DNA of 56,190 nt from Okeania sp. SIO2B3. Lineage in GTDB: Bacteria > Cyanobacteriota > Cyanobacteriia > Cyanobacteriales > Microcoleaceae. Below are positions 46,560 through 56,051 of the stretch, in pieces. The stretch lies in assembly GCF_010672525.1 (NCBI RefSeq), contig NZ_JAAHGH010000019.1:50304-106493 (forward strand). Direction: 5' to 3'. Position 1 is the first letter of the stretch; each line of letters starts with the position of its first letter. Under the pieces are notes generated by a model, which saw only the letters and a program-made list of their open reading frames with translations, was not told where the DNA came from and did no database searches. Position numbers and translations under genes: made by a program.

Positions 46560-48659
46560 TTACTCTTTCCTTTTTTCGATTTCAGCTATGGGTAAAAATA
46601 ATTCATCTTTAATTTTATTTCGCACAGAATTAGTTAAATGATAATCACAATAGTAGAGGCAATATAAAAGTAAAACATTTGCATGATAATATTCCTTCAA
46701 AAGTAAGCAGTCATGCAAACTAAATTGCCAGTCGTGACCAATTTCACGATATTCAATCATTACTTTTCTTAGTTTTTCAGCCCAATTTTTACTATTAGTT
46801 TTCCACCAAGCATCAAACAGTTCTTCTTTTTGATTTGGGTCTGGCAATTCGGATTTTAATTTCTGTAATGCTTGTTTTAGTTCTACATCAATATACTGTC
46901 CATCTCCAGTCAAATAATCAATTTCACTTGCTAAATAATTTTTAGGATCGAAGCTCGAACACCTGCCAAGTTTAAGTATATCGTATAAACTTTTGTCAAT
47001 TAAAAGGTCGTATAGTAGATATTCATGTATTTCATAAACTACTTTCATTTCTTCTTCAATCTTACTAACATCAGTGGAAGTAATAAAGTTAAAGAATACT
47101 TCTCCAATTTCTTCCATAGAAGGGATACCAAAAAAATTAGCTAGTTCCAAAAATTCATCTTGATAGAAAATTCTGAAACTGTACACATATTCAAGACAAA
47201 GATAAAAAGCTCTAAAATCTAATGGGGTAAAATCTGAATCGAGAAGAGTAACTTCTCTTAGCCATTCTAAAAAATGCTGGAATTTCTCATCTCTTACCAA
47301 TAATTTATCAATTTCTTCCTTCATCAAAAGAAGAGTATTATCCAGAGCATCTAATCTTGTCAGAGATTCTGCCCTAATAACTGGATGTAGCCAATATTCT
47401 CCCGCTTCAAACTCTATTAAATATCGTCTTTGTAAAGATTCAATTGCCTGCATAGTTCCTGATTCTTTGACATCCCAAAGTAAACAAGAAAGCCCAATTT
47501 TTTGTACTCTAGGAATCTCTCGATAAGGATAAATTCCTAAACGACAAAGAAGATTATAAGCATGACGGTCATGTTCAAATAAACGGTCAAACTGACTAGC
47601 AATTAAATCCTTAATTTGCCCCTTTAATAAAAATTGTTTATTATCCAGCCAATAATTCTGTAAGCTACCACCATAATATGTTTTTATTGGATGGGTAAGA
47701 ACTTTCATTGCTAAAGCATTTCCACCATAAGCTGTGTGAATTTCACTTAAAGCAAGAGTATTTATATTAATTTCAAATATGCTGAAAAATTCCCGCCATG
47801 CTAACTCACTTAATTCTGGCAGTAAGTATGATTCGACAAAACTTAATTTTGCCTCATTAATCTCTTCACGACAAGTAATTAATGTAATGGCATTAACAGT
47901 GGGATGATTTAAAACTCTTGTGATTAATTCAATATAATCACGATGCTCTTGTTTAAACTTTCCCTTTTCATCAAGAGCAGTTTCTAAGTTATCAATTAAT
48001 ATTCCTACTTTTTCTTTTTCATTCTGAAGTAAATATTTTAGTTGCTCCAGCATATCAATAAATTTTTTTTTAGCCTTCTGTTTAAATTGTTGGTTTATTT
48101 GACGTTTTACCCAACTTTTGACAGAAGTAATATATTCAGTATCCATCCCAACATTAAGCTCTAAAATTTTGATTATTTGAACTTGCAAATATTCACGAGC
48201 AAGAGTTGTTTTTCCAATACCTCCCTTGCCATAAATACCAATAACCTTTGCACCTCGACCAGTAATAAGAGTATTAAGGTGAGCGATCGCTTCTTCTCGC
48301 CCCACAAAATCAGGTTTTTTTGGAACATTTATTTCTGTAGTGAACTCTTGAGGTAAAGAGTTGTTTGAAGAAAGAGAGAGTGGTAACTTTGCAGAGCAAT
48401 CTTGTCGTCTTTCTAAGGCTCCCAAAAAATTATTTTTACTAACCTTTTCTCCCAATATTTTTGATAGTAAACGCCAAAAAGCAGCACCTTCATTTTTAAT
48501 ATACTGCACATCATAATCATTATTTTCTGCTATTTTGTCGTAAGTATATTTTTGTAAAGAACCCTTAAAAATAAGTTCTTCAATATACTTTAATTTTCTT
48601 TGTTTATTTTGAAAAATTGCCTCATTAACAATTTCTAATGCTTCTTGTTCATTCATCAT
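46560..48659 (-). CDS. NB-ARC STAND ATPase with vMAP-like N-terminal domain
   Basis: A 699-aa protein. Residues 1-85 (MNEQEALEIVNEAIFQ ... LKYIEELIFKGSLQKYTYDKIAENNDYDVQYIKNEGAAFWRLLSKILGEK, in part) form the helical, HTH-like N-terminus seen in many cyanobacterial STAND proteins (vWA-MoxR-associated type). FVGREEAI and Walker A IYGKGGIGKTTLA (~142-155) start the NB-ARC domain, followed by ILIDNLETAL (Walker B), ITLITCREE and YGGNALAMKVL (GLPL-like). Residues 400-699 are helical without a known repeat or effector. No effector gene is adjacent, so the partner may act in trans through the N-terminal domain. The second ATG could be the start. Confidence 0.85.
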   Translation of the reverse strand: MMNEQEALEIVNEAIFQNKQRKLKYIEELIFKGSLQKYTYDKIAENNDYDVQYIKNEGAAFWRLLSKILGEKVSKNNFLGALERRQDCSAKLPLSLSSNNSLPQEFTTEINVPKKPDFVGREEAIAHLNTLITGRGAKVIGIYGKGGIGKTTLAREYLQVQIIKILELNVGMDTEYITSVKSWVKRQINQQFKQKAKKKFIDMLEQLKYLLQNEKEKVGILIDNLETALDEKGKFKQEHRDYIELITRVLNHPTVNAITLITCREEINEAKLSFVESYLLPELSELAWREFFSIFEININTLALSEIHTAYGGNALAMKVLTHPIKTYYGGSLQNYWLDNKQFLLKGQIKDLIASQFDRLFEHDRHAYNLLCRLGIYPYREIPRVQKIGLSCLLWDVKESGTMQAIESLQRRYLIEFEAGEYWLHPVIRAESLTRLDALDNTLLLMKEEIDKLLVRDEKFQHFLEWLREVTLLDSDFTPLDFRAFYLCLEYVYSFRIFYQDEFLELANFFGIPSMEEIGEVFFNFITSTDVSKIEEEMKVVYEIHEYLLYDLLIDKSLYDILKLGRCSSFDPKNYLASEIDYLTGDGQYIDVELKQALQKLKSELPDPNQKEELFDAWWKTNSKNWAEKLRKVMIEYREIGHDWQFSLHDCLLLKEYYHANVLLLYCLYYCDYHLTNSVRNKIKDELFLPIAEIEKRKE

Positions 48660-48700
48660 TATTTTACTTATAAAACTTACTTTTTAGTTTAACCTAACTT

Positions 48701-49106
48701 GTAAGCATTTTCTGCGGAATGCTGCGCAAACAGCTATTAGCTGTCAGCTCTCAGCCATGATATCCCAACCTTAAACAGAGGGTTGAAATTAATATAGACT
48801 TTAAAGTCAGCTTTTGTAGTTAGATTTAATTCTGACTTAATTAATAAAGCTTTTATCTAAAACTAAAAAATAGCTGATAGCTGATAGCTGACGGCTGAAT
48901 ACTGTAAGCATTTCCTGCGGAATGCTGCGCAAACAGCTATTAGCTGTCAGCTCTCAGCCATGATATCCCAACCTTAAACAGAGGGTTGAAATTAATATAG
49001 ACTTTAAAGTCAGCTTTTGTAGTTAGATTTAATTCTGACTTAATTAACAAAGCTTTTATCTAAAACTAAAAAATAGCTGATAGCTGATAGCTGACGGCTG
49101 AATACT
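48701..49106 (+). repeat. Recent 203-bp tandem duplication
   Basis: Copy 1 is 48701-48903 and copy 2 is 48904-49106, both starting 'gtaagcattt' and ending 'gacggctgaatac'. I count two differences (t/c near the start, t/c in 'attaa.aaagc'). Each copy contains a 'ggaatgctgcgcaaacagc' motif and an 'agctgatagctgatagctga' tract. No frame spans it; the flanks 48660-48700 and 49107-49222 hold no gene either. Confidence 0.95.
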
Positions 49107-49222
49107 TATCCTGACTTTTTCTTACTTAGTCAGGTTACTAAACTTCTTAACTTATCTTACCGACAAATAATGAAATTCTCAGCACAATAGTTTCATACCT
49201 TAAATGAATAGGAAATATCCAA

Positions 49223-49795
49223 ATGTTTATAACCACTAACTCTCACGGAAAAAATACCGACCCCTTTAACTGCCAAGAACTCATCCAAGGTAAAAATCAA
49301 CATCGTTACCTACTCCTAAAAACCCTCCACCAAGCACAAGAAAAAATTATTATTGTTTGCCCTTGGCTAACTCGTTATAGCCTCAATAATCATCTGATTC
49401 AAGAATTTCAAAATACCCTTAAACGCAAAGTAAAAATACAAATTAATTGGGGATGGCAACAAGATATTGGTAATATTATTATTCCTGGTAATGGTTGTTG
49501 GCAATTAAATCCTGCCAATATTTGGAAATACGATGGTATGAAAGAACTACAAAAACTTAAACAATTATACCCCGAAAATTTTCAACTGAAACTAATAGGC
49601 ACTCATGCCAAAATTTGGGTTTGTGATTATAAATTTGCCGTAATTACAAGTGCCAATATTCTCTGTTCAAAACCAGGAAATACTGATAACTGCCATGAAG
49701 AAATAGGAATTTGGACAAATAATATTAATAACATTCAAAACTTGATTAACTCTTTTGCCCAAGCACCAAACTTAGCAGCAAAAAAAACTAGCTAG
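49223..49795 (+). CDS. Phospholipase D-like domain protein with a single HKD motif
   Basis: A 190-aa protein. An early strand reads ALLKTL-like YLLLKTLHQAQEKIIIVCPWL, and the catalytic motif is HAKIWVCDYKFAVITSANIL (HxKxxxxD, about residues 127-146). Only one HKD motif is present, as in Nuc-type endonucleases that work as dimers. There is no signal peptide, so a role on nucleic acid in the cytoplasm is more likely than on lipids. It could also be a detached half of a larger two-HKD protein. Position near the NB-ARC gene may be coincidence. Confidence 0.75.
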   Translation: MFITTNSHGKNTDPFNCQELIQGKNQHRYLLLKTLHQAQEKIIIVCPWLTRYSLNNHLIQEFQNTLKRKVKIQINWGWQQDIGNIIIPGNGCWQLNPANIWKYDGMKELQKLKQLYPENFQLKLIGTHAKIWVCDYKFAVITSANILCSKPGNTDNCHEEIGIWTNNINNIQNLINSFAQAPNLAAKKTS

Positions 49796-50418
<623 letters not shown>

Positions 50419-51660
50419 CTAGGTAGTGTACTCAGCGTTAATTTTCACATAATCATAACTCAGGTCACATCCCCAAGCTTTCCCACTACCAACACCATCC
50501 CCAACTTTGACAGAAATTAACACAGTATCATCCTTGAGATATTTCCCTGCTGCTCTCTGCTTCAAATACTCGCTAGCAGCAGCTCGGTCAAAATCTAAAG
50601 GTTGACCATTTTCCATCATCAAAAAGTCTCCCAACTTTATCTGTAACTGCTCCTGCTCAAACTTCACTCCAGCGCGACCAGCAGCTCCGGCAATTCTTCC
50701 CCAGTTCGGGTCGCGACCAAAAATAGCTGATTTTACAAGAGAAGAACCTGCAATAGTCTTAGCAATTTTATTCGCAGATGCTTCATCAGACGTTCCTGTA
50801 ACCTGAACTTCCATCAGACAAGTTGCACCCTCTCCATCACGAGCTACCGCTTTTGCCAAATAGACACAAACCTCTGTCAACATAGCCTCCAACTTTTCCG
50901 CCTCCGCCCCCACATTAGTAATAGCAGAGGTGCGAGATTGACCATTTGTCAAGGCAATTACTGTATCATTGGTACTCGTATCCCCATCAACAGTAATCTG
51001 ATTAAAACTACGATTAACTGCTCTAGTTAACATCTCTTGCCATAATGGAGGAGAAACCGCTGCATCACAAGTTACAAACGACAACATTGTTGCCATATTC
51101 GGATGGATCATACCAGAACCTTTGGCAATACCACCAATACGCACCGGGCGATCGCCCATTTGAGTTTCCAGAGCAATTGACTTTGTAACTAAATCTGTAG
51201 TAACAATAGCTTTTGCTGCTGCTTCTCCCCCTTCGGTAGAAACTGTAGAGACTAACTCGGGAATTGCTGCTTTGAGAGCATCCATTTTAATTCGTTTGCC
51301 AATAACTCCAGTAGAAGCTAGTAAAATTGACTCTGGAGAAATATTGAGCGCTAAACCCAATGCTTCCGCACTTTCCACAACATCCTGCCAACCTAAACTT
51401 CCAGTACCAGCATTTGCTTGTCCAGAATTACACAAAATTGCCCTAGCACTTGGTTTAGCTTCTAGCTGTTGCCGACAGTAGTCCACACAAGCAGCTCGTA
51501 CTTGACTTGTCGTGAAGACTCCAGCTGCGATCGAGTCTACATCTGACAAAATCAAGGCCAAGTCTGGTGCTCCGGAGGGTTTTAACCCCGCAGTAATTCC
51601 TGTTGCTCGATATCCTTTGGGAGCTGTTACCCCACCATCGATCATTTGCCAGTCTGACAT
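50419..51660 (-). CDS. argJ: Bifunctional ornithine acetyltransferase / N-acetylglutamate synthase ArgJ
   Basis: A 413-aa protein of the normal ArgJ length. It moves the acetyl group from N-acetylornithine to glutamate in the cyclic arginine pathway. The autocatalytic cleavage site is visible in GMIHPNMATMLSF, with Thr191 as the nucleophile after cleavage. Other marks are LCNSGQANAGTG, LLASTGVIGKRI, NQITVDGDTSTNDT, DGEGATCLMEV and FGRDPNWGRI(A)GAAGRAG. It is monocistronic. Confidence 0.97.
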   Translation of the reverse strand: MSDWQMIDGGVTAPKGYRATGITAGLKPSGAPDLALILSDVDSIAAGVFTTSQVRAACVDYCRQQLEAKPSARAILCNSGQANAGTGSLGWQDVVESAEALGLALNISPESILLASTGVIGKRIKMDALKAAIPELVSTVSTEGGEAAAKAIVTTDLVTKSIALETQMGDRPVRIGGIAKGSGMIHPNMATMLSFVTCDAAVSPPLWQEMLTRAVNRSFNQITVDGDTSTNDTVIALTNGQSRTSAITNVGAEAEKLEAMLTEVCVYLAKAVARDGEGATCLMEVQVTGTSDEASANKIAKTIAGSSLVKSAIFGRDPNWGRIAGAAGRAGVKFEQEQLQIKLGDFLMMENGQPLDFDRAAASEYLKQRAAGKYLKDDTVLISVKVGDGVGSGKAWGCDLSYDYVKINAEYTT

Positions 51661-52063
51661 TGTTTCTTTCCTTTATTTGATAACTGACTGGAAATTATAA
51701 ATTACTGAGGGGGTATTATAGACTAAACTTCATCAAAAATCTAGATTTTCAATTAGACATCTCCTCCAAAAGAGGGAATACCAATTTGATAAATGTTTGT
51801 TACAAATTGTAGAAGTTAAGAAAGAAGGAAGAGGGAAGAAGGAAGAAGGGGTAAATATTGAAAAAAAGGGAAAAAAAGATATGGATAACTATCTTAAATG
51901 AACTGAAGCAGCTATTTTTAAGCATATCCGATCAATATCTACCTTTTTGTAGCATTCTTTTTTCAAATTGGTAGAACAGGGAACAGGGAACAGGGAAGAA
52001 TAATTGATAATTTATGGATAAGAATTGATTTTATTTTTGATTTTTACCAGATGTCTATTGAAG
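51661..52063. other. Intergenic region
   Basis: Contains 'ggaagaaggaag' and 'gggaacagggaacagggaa' simple repeats and AT-rich DNA upstream of argJ. No gene seen. Confidence 0.5.
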
Positions 52064-52121
52064 ATAAAAAAATCAGTCGCAACTTCCTTTGATGGGTATC
52101 TCAGATAGGGAAGCTGCGACT
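52064..52121 (-). terminator. Rho-independent terminator of the gifA operon
   Basis: On the minus strand AGTCGCAGCTTCCC pairs with GGAAGTTGCGACT across an 18-20 base loop and is followed by GATTTTTTTATC. It lies about 40 bp after the stop codon of the last gifA gene. Confidence 0.75.
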
Positions 52122-52161
52122 CTTGAGTCAAAAACATTATTCAGTTATTCAGAAAATATTC

Positions 52162-52356
52162 CTAACTCATGGAAGCATGACTACGGTCATAAGTAGTGAC
52201 AAAACTAGGATGTGGTTTTCCTTGAATATTTCCCCAGTAATTATCTGCTTCTACACCCACTTCTGTTGCGGTGCGGTTCAGCATCGACTGTTGACGATTT
52301 TTAATTAGGTTGTGATGACGCATCATTAAAGCACGAGCTTGATGTTCTACATACAT
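52162..52356 (-). CDS. gifA: Glutamine synthetase inactivating factor IF7 homologue (copy 1)
   Basis: A 64-aa basic protein (MYVEHQARALMMRHHNLIKN...). It matches my recollection of cyanobacterial IF7: ARALMMRHH, KNRQQSML and a C-terminal QGKP.SSF..YDRS-like stretch (here QGKPHPSFVTTYDRSHASMS). Arginines fall at positions 8, 21 and 28, the three residues reported to contact glutamine synthetase in IF7. IF7 is intrinsically unfolded and inactivates GS type I by binding when nitrogen is plentiful. It is the last gene of a three-gene operon. Its amino-acid sequence is identical to copy 2. An AGGAG ribosome site precedes the ATG. Confidence 0.88.
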   Translation of the reverse strand: MYVEHQARALMMRHHNLIKNRQQSMLNRTATEVGVEADNYWGNIQGKPHPSFVTTYDRSHASMS

Positions 52357-52394
52357 ATTTTTAATTCTCCTATTGCTGACTTTTGATTTTCACT

Positions 52395-52589
52395 CTAACT
52401 CATGGAAGCATGACTACGGTCATAAGTAGTAACAAAACTAGGATGTGGTTTTCCTTGAATATTTCCCCAGTAATTATCTGCTTCTACACCCACTTCTGTT
52501 GCGGTGCGGTTCAGCATCGACTGTTGACGATTTTTAATTAGGTTGTGATGACGCATCATTAAAGCACGAGCTTGATGTTCTACATACAT
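52395..52589 (-). CDS. gifA: Glutamine synthetase inactivating factor IF7 homologue (copy 2)
   Basis: 64 aa, the same protein as copy 1. The two genes, including the ribosome site (tttttaattctcct on the plus strand), differ by a single synonymous base that I can find (gtgac/gtaac), with a period of 233 bp. This indicates a very recent tandem duplication or gene conversion. It lies 38 bp upstream of copy 1, so co-transcription is expected and GS inhibitor dosage would rise. Confidence 0.88.
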   Translation of the reverse strand: MYVEHQARALMMRHHNLIKNRQQSMLNRTATEVGVEADNYWGNIQGKPHPSFVTTYDRSHASMS

Positions 52590-52666
52590 ATTTTTAATTC
52601 TCCTGTTTCTGTTTAATTAACTGTTGTTTGTTAAAGATTAATGGAGGTGGCAAGAAAGAAAATAAA

Positions 52667-52861
52667 TTAGCTCATCGAAGCATGACCACGCTCATAATTT
52701 TTCCTAAAGCTAGGCTGTACTTTTCCTTGAATATGGCTCCAATAGTTACTATTTTCTAAGCCCACTTCTACAGCTACTCTGTTTAGCATTGACTGTTGAC
52801 GATTTTTTACCAGATGGTGATGACGTACCATTAAAGAGCGTGCTTGAGGTTCAGTAAACAT
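52667..52861 (-). CDS. gifA: Glutamine synthetase inactivating factor IF7 homologue (copy 3, divergent)
   Basis: 64 aa, MFTEPQARSLMVRHHHLVKN..., with the same arginine positions (8, 21, 28), KNRQQSMLNR and QGKVQPSF..NYERGHASMS. It differs from copies 1 and 2 at roughly a third of positions, so it is an older paralogue. It is the first gene of the operon, 77 bp before copy 2. A GTA-N8-TAC site lies upstream. Retention of two diverged types suggests distinct affinity or timing, which is inference. Confidence 0.87.
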   Translation of the reverse strand: MFTEPQARSLMVRHHHLVKNRQQSMLNRVAVEVGLENSNYWSHIQGKVQPSFRKNYERGHASMS

Positions 52862-52942
52862 CTTTAGATTTTCTCCCTTGATTATTTAACTCATGTTTGG
52901 GAAGCTTTTTTCCCTTACATTTTTATATTAACTAAAAATTCT

Positions 52943-52956
52943 GTAACTGTTGCTAC
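52943..52956 (-). promoter_or_regulatory. NtcA-type site upstream of the gifA operon
   Basis: A perfect GTA-N8-TAC palindrome 82 bp before the first gifA ATG, with a TATAAAA box about 15 bp downstream (minus strand; plus 52921-52927). The spacing is shorter than in NtcA-activated promoters, which suits repression; gif genes are known NtcA-repressed genes. The motif alone is common by chance in 56 kb, so the support comes from the context. Confidence 0.5.
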
Positions 52957-53655
52957 AAAATGCTAATTATTTACAAATCTTTATCTTTATTATTTATAAA
53001 CGCTATATGTAGAGTTTGAATATATTAAATTGATATATGTAGCGTTTTGGTGCAATAAGGTAGAAGGCAGAAGGAAAGGTTTAGAAGAGTAGGGCTAATT
53101 AATTGTCGTCAGAGAATATTTATAGAGAATATTTATATGGATATGAAATACATTTAATTGTCAGGACTTACGCAAATTCACCTTTAAAACGCAATATGTA
53201 GGGGCGCAATTCGGAGTTTTGCGTTAGCAAATGGCATTCGCCCTCACTGGATTTAGTGCCCGTGCGTAATACCAAATTGATAAATGTTTGCTACAAATAG
53301 CTAGGATATTTCTTAGGAGTCAACCCACCCCTAACCCCTCCCAGGAGGGGAGGGGACGTCAGGAGTCAGGAGTCAGGATTTAGGAGTCAGAATGAATGGC
53401 TTCAATATCATTTTTTAGGTCGGAACTTATCTTTTTAGTCAAAGGGACATCTCCTATAAAATCTTTTAATCAGCCAAATTATTCGTAACATTATTTTTGG
53501 AAAATTGTATAAGTCCTAATTGTGCAAATATAAGAATTTCCCCATCTCACCAAATTCCCCTCCTGGGAGGGGGTTAGGGGTGGGTTAACTTCTAACTTCT
53601 GACTTCTGACTTCTGACTTCGTTATTTCCCCCTACTCCCTACTCCCTATTCCCTC
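52957..53655. other. Intergenic region with repeats
   Basis: No gene. It holds a composite family B/GTAGGGGC repeat (53162-53270), two family C palindromes (53325-53350 and 53556-53582), and 'cttctgacttctgacttctg' units. The segment 'agggctaattaattgtcgt' (53091) recurs near 50028. Confidence 0.6.
53162..53270. repeat. Composite MITE, family B with nested GTAGGGGC-type repeat (second example)
   Basis: 'aggacttacgcaaattcacc' matches the reverse complement of the right part of 34132-34264; then 'gtaggggcgcaattcgg' and 'gcaaatggcattcgccc' follow, again as in that copy. The far end (gtgcgtaat) is degraded. The nested insertion is at the same place as near 34200, so the composite itself has probably moved. 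Confidence 0.65.
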
Positions 53656-55251
53656 TTACTGAAAAAGCGGTTTGTACACTCGATAGTTGATTTGAGGAAA
53701 AATATTGTCGATCGCCTCCAGCTTTTCCAACCAACCTGAGTCAATCTTTCCCTGTAGAATCTCTTCATAGAGCTTATTAAAACGCATCAAATGGGATCTT
53801 GTTCTCCGCACAGCATAAGAAACCATAGTACCCGTACTCATAATAAAAGCCCAATCAGAAGATTGAGCCAGCAAAAGTTCTCTGGCCGCTTGATTTAACG
53901 CCCGCAACTCCAACTCATCTGCTGGTGTTCGTCCACCCAACTCAATCATTCGCTCTGTAGTAGTATGTAGATGAGGATAAATCCAAGAGTTAGTATTATT
54001 GAGCCAATATTCATGGAAACCCTTATATCCCCAGCTAGACTGTGCTGGAAGACAAACTTGATGTTCTGGGTGTTTCTGCAAATAATCTGCTAAATGAATC
54101 ATCCGATAGGTACTTTGGTCATACCAAGTTTTACGGAAGAGGAAATCCAAAAACCAAGGTCCTTCATACCACCAGTGACCAAACAACTCAGCATCGTAGG
54201 GAGAAACAATAATCGGGAGTTGCTCCATAATATGGTATAGATGCTCAACCTGGCGTTCCCGATTAAACATAAAATTGCCAGCGTGTTCCGCAGCTTTTTC
54301 CCTGGCCCAGTATGGGTCGTAAAGTTGTTTATCTCCTAATCCCAAGCCACGACCTGTAATTTTGTGATATTTAATACCAGTATTCTTCCTCTGGCCATTA
54401 GGCATAATATAAGGTTTAATATATTCATATTCTGCTTCCCAACCTAAATCTTTATAAAATTCTCGATACTCTGAGTCTCCTGGATACCCTACTTGGGAAG
54501 ACCAAACCTGTTGAGAAGATTCATGGTCTCTAGAAAAAACAGCCACTCCTGTTTCTGTAAAGATAGGAGCATAACTACCAAATCTGGGCCGTGGTCGAGC
54601 GTATAGTACACCGTGACTATCTGTTAAAAAGTAACGTATACCAGCATCCGCCAACATTCGCTCTAGACCTTCATAATAGGCACATTCTGGCACCCAAATC
54701 CCTCTGGGACGACGGCCAAAATTTGCTTCATAATCTTGACAAGCAACTTCTATTTGTGCCCAGACTGCCTCCGGATACATTTTCATCAGTGGAAAGTAAC
54801 CATGAGTAGCTCCACAGGTAATAATTTCTAGGTTATTGCTGTCTTGAAACTGTTTAAATGCAGAAATTAAGTCGCAGTCGTAACGTTCCCAGAGTTCTCG
54901 AACATTATTGAAGTGAGTAGCGTAATGTTCTGCAAGGTAGCGGATATGACCGTTATGGAGATTGTGGTCATATTCTTTTTCTACTAATTCTTCAAGTAAG
55001 CTTAAGTGATGTTCATAGCGTTCTTGTAATAGTGGGTCTCGTAGCATAGACACCAAAGGTGGTGTGAGACTCATAGTAATTTTAAAGTCCACACCATCTC
55101 GTTTTAATCCCTCAAACATTTGTATCAGGGGGACATAAGTTTCGGTTATTGCTTCAAAGAGCCACTCTTCTTCTAGGACATAATCACTTTCTGGATGTCT
55201 GACAAAAGGTAGATGGGCATGAAGAACAAAGGCGAGGTAGCCAATAGCCAT
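53656..55251 (-). CDS. GH57 1,4-alpha-glucan branching enzyme
   Basis: A 531-aa glycoside hydrolase family 57 protein of the DUF1957 branching-enzyme type. It starts MAIGYLAFVLHAHLPFVRHP. The catalytic nucleophile is the Glu in RGIWVPECAYYEGLE (~183-190), and the acid Asp is in SPYDAELFGHWWYEGPWFLD. The C-terminal helical domain (ELRALNQAARELLLAQSSDWAF) is typical. It forms alpha-1,6 branches in glycogen. GH57 enzymes coexist with GH13 GlgB in many cyanobacteria. It is monocistronic. Confidence 0.93.
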   Translation of the reverse strand: MAIGYLAFVLHAHLPFVRHPESDYVLEEEWLFEAITETYVPLIQMFEGLKRDGVDFKITMSLTPPLVSMLRDPLLQERYEHHLSLLEELVEKEYDHNLHNGHIRYLAEHYATHFNNVRELWERYDCDLISAFKQFQDSNNLEIITCGATHGYFPLMKMYPEAVWAQIEVACQDYEANFGRRPRGIWVPECAYYEGLERMLADAGIRYFLTDSHGVLYARPRPRFGSYAPIFTETGVAVFSRDHESSQQVWSSQVGYPGDSEYREFYKDLGWEAEYEYIKPYIMPNGQRKNTGIKYHKITGRGLGLGDKQLYDPYWAREKAAEHAGNFMFNRERQVEHLYHIMEQLPIIVSPYDAELFGHWWYEGPWFLDFLFRKTWYDQSTYRMIHLADYLQKHPEHQVCLPAQSSWGYKGFHEYWLNNTNSWIYPHLHTTTERMIELGGRTPADELELRALNQAARELLLAQSSDWAFIMSTGTMVSYAVRRTRSHLMRFNKLYEEILQGKIDSGWLEKLEAIDNIFPQINYRVYKPLFQ

Positions 55252-55515
55252 AGTTTTTAAGGGTAATTAATAAAAGGGTGAGCTAAAATTGAAAATATTT
55301 ACAATGTTTTAAGATTGTAAGGGTAAAGAGTACAAAAGTTAACTAGCTATCAGCTTTTAGCGCTTCAGCTTTGATAGCTCTGGGTAAAAATCTCCGGCTT
55401 CTGGGCAGCCGGATGGCCCTCGGAGGAGTTGAAATCTCCTTTCCGTTCCGGAATGATCCACAAACGAAGGCATCTCAAAAAAATTTGCTGAGTAGCAAGT
55501 TGAGGTAGTTAACGC

Positions 55516-56025
55516 CTATTTGTATTGATATACGCTGCCATCAGGTAAGATTGCACCGTTGAGCTGGGCATCGATGAAGCTAGCATTACTAATATCAGTG
55601 TCCCGCAAATCTGCTCCTCTTAAATCGGCATTCCAAAAAATGGCTTCTGTGAGGTCTGCTCCGCGTAAATTGGCCTCTTGAAGATTTGCCCCCCAAAAGT
55701 TAGTAGATTTGAGGATAGACCTTTGTAAGTTAGCTTCTTGTAAGTTGGCGCTCTCGAATTTTGCCCCTGTTAAATCTGTGTTGGTAAAGTTGGCTTTTTC
55801 AAGATTTGTACCAGAGAAGTTAGCATTTTGTAGTACAGAACCAGTCACGTTCATTTTTTTATAATTAGAATCACTGAGATTTATATCGGAAAGATTGCAG
55901 AAAAAACATTCATTTGAACGTTTTAAAATTCGTACTTGCCACTTTGTATATGCCACTACGGGTGTAGCAAAAGCTAGTGAAAATAATAGGGTTGTTATTA
56001 ATATTTTAAATTTCATTTTAGCCAT
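55516..56025 (-). CDS. Secreted pentapeptide-repeat protein
   Basis: A 169-aa protein with a signal peptide (ILITTLLFSLAFATPVVAYT). From about residue 45 it carries tandem A(D/N)LXX units (ANFSG, ANFTN, ADLTE, ADLRG, ANLQE), which fold as a right-handed quadrilateral beta-helix. A CFFC pair (residues ~40-43) precedes the repeats, as in other cyanobacterial thylakoid-lumen or periplasmic pentapeptide proteins. The role is unknown. The start may be the second ATG (MKFKIL). Confidence 0.88.
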   Translation of the reverse strand: MAKMKFKILITTLLFSLAFATPVVAYTKWQVRILKRSNECFFCNLSDINLSDSNYKKMNVTGSVLQNANFSGTNLEKANFTNTDLTGAKFESANLQEANLQRSILKSTNFWGANLQEANLRGADLTEAIFWNADLRGADLRDTDISNASFIDAQLNGAILPDGSVYQYK

Positions 56026-56051
56026 TAATATTTAAAGACAAAATAAGTTTT

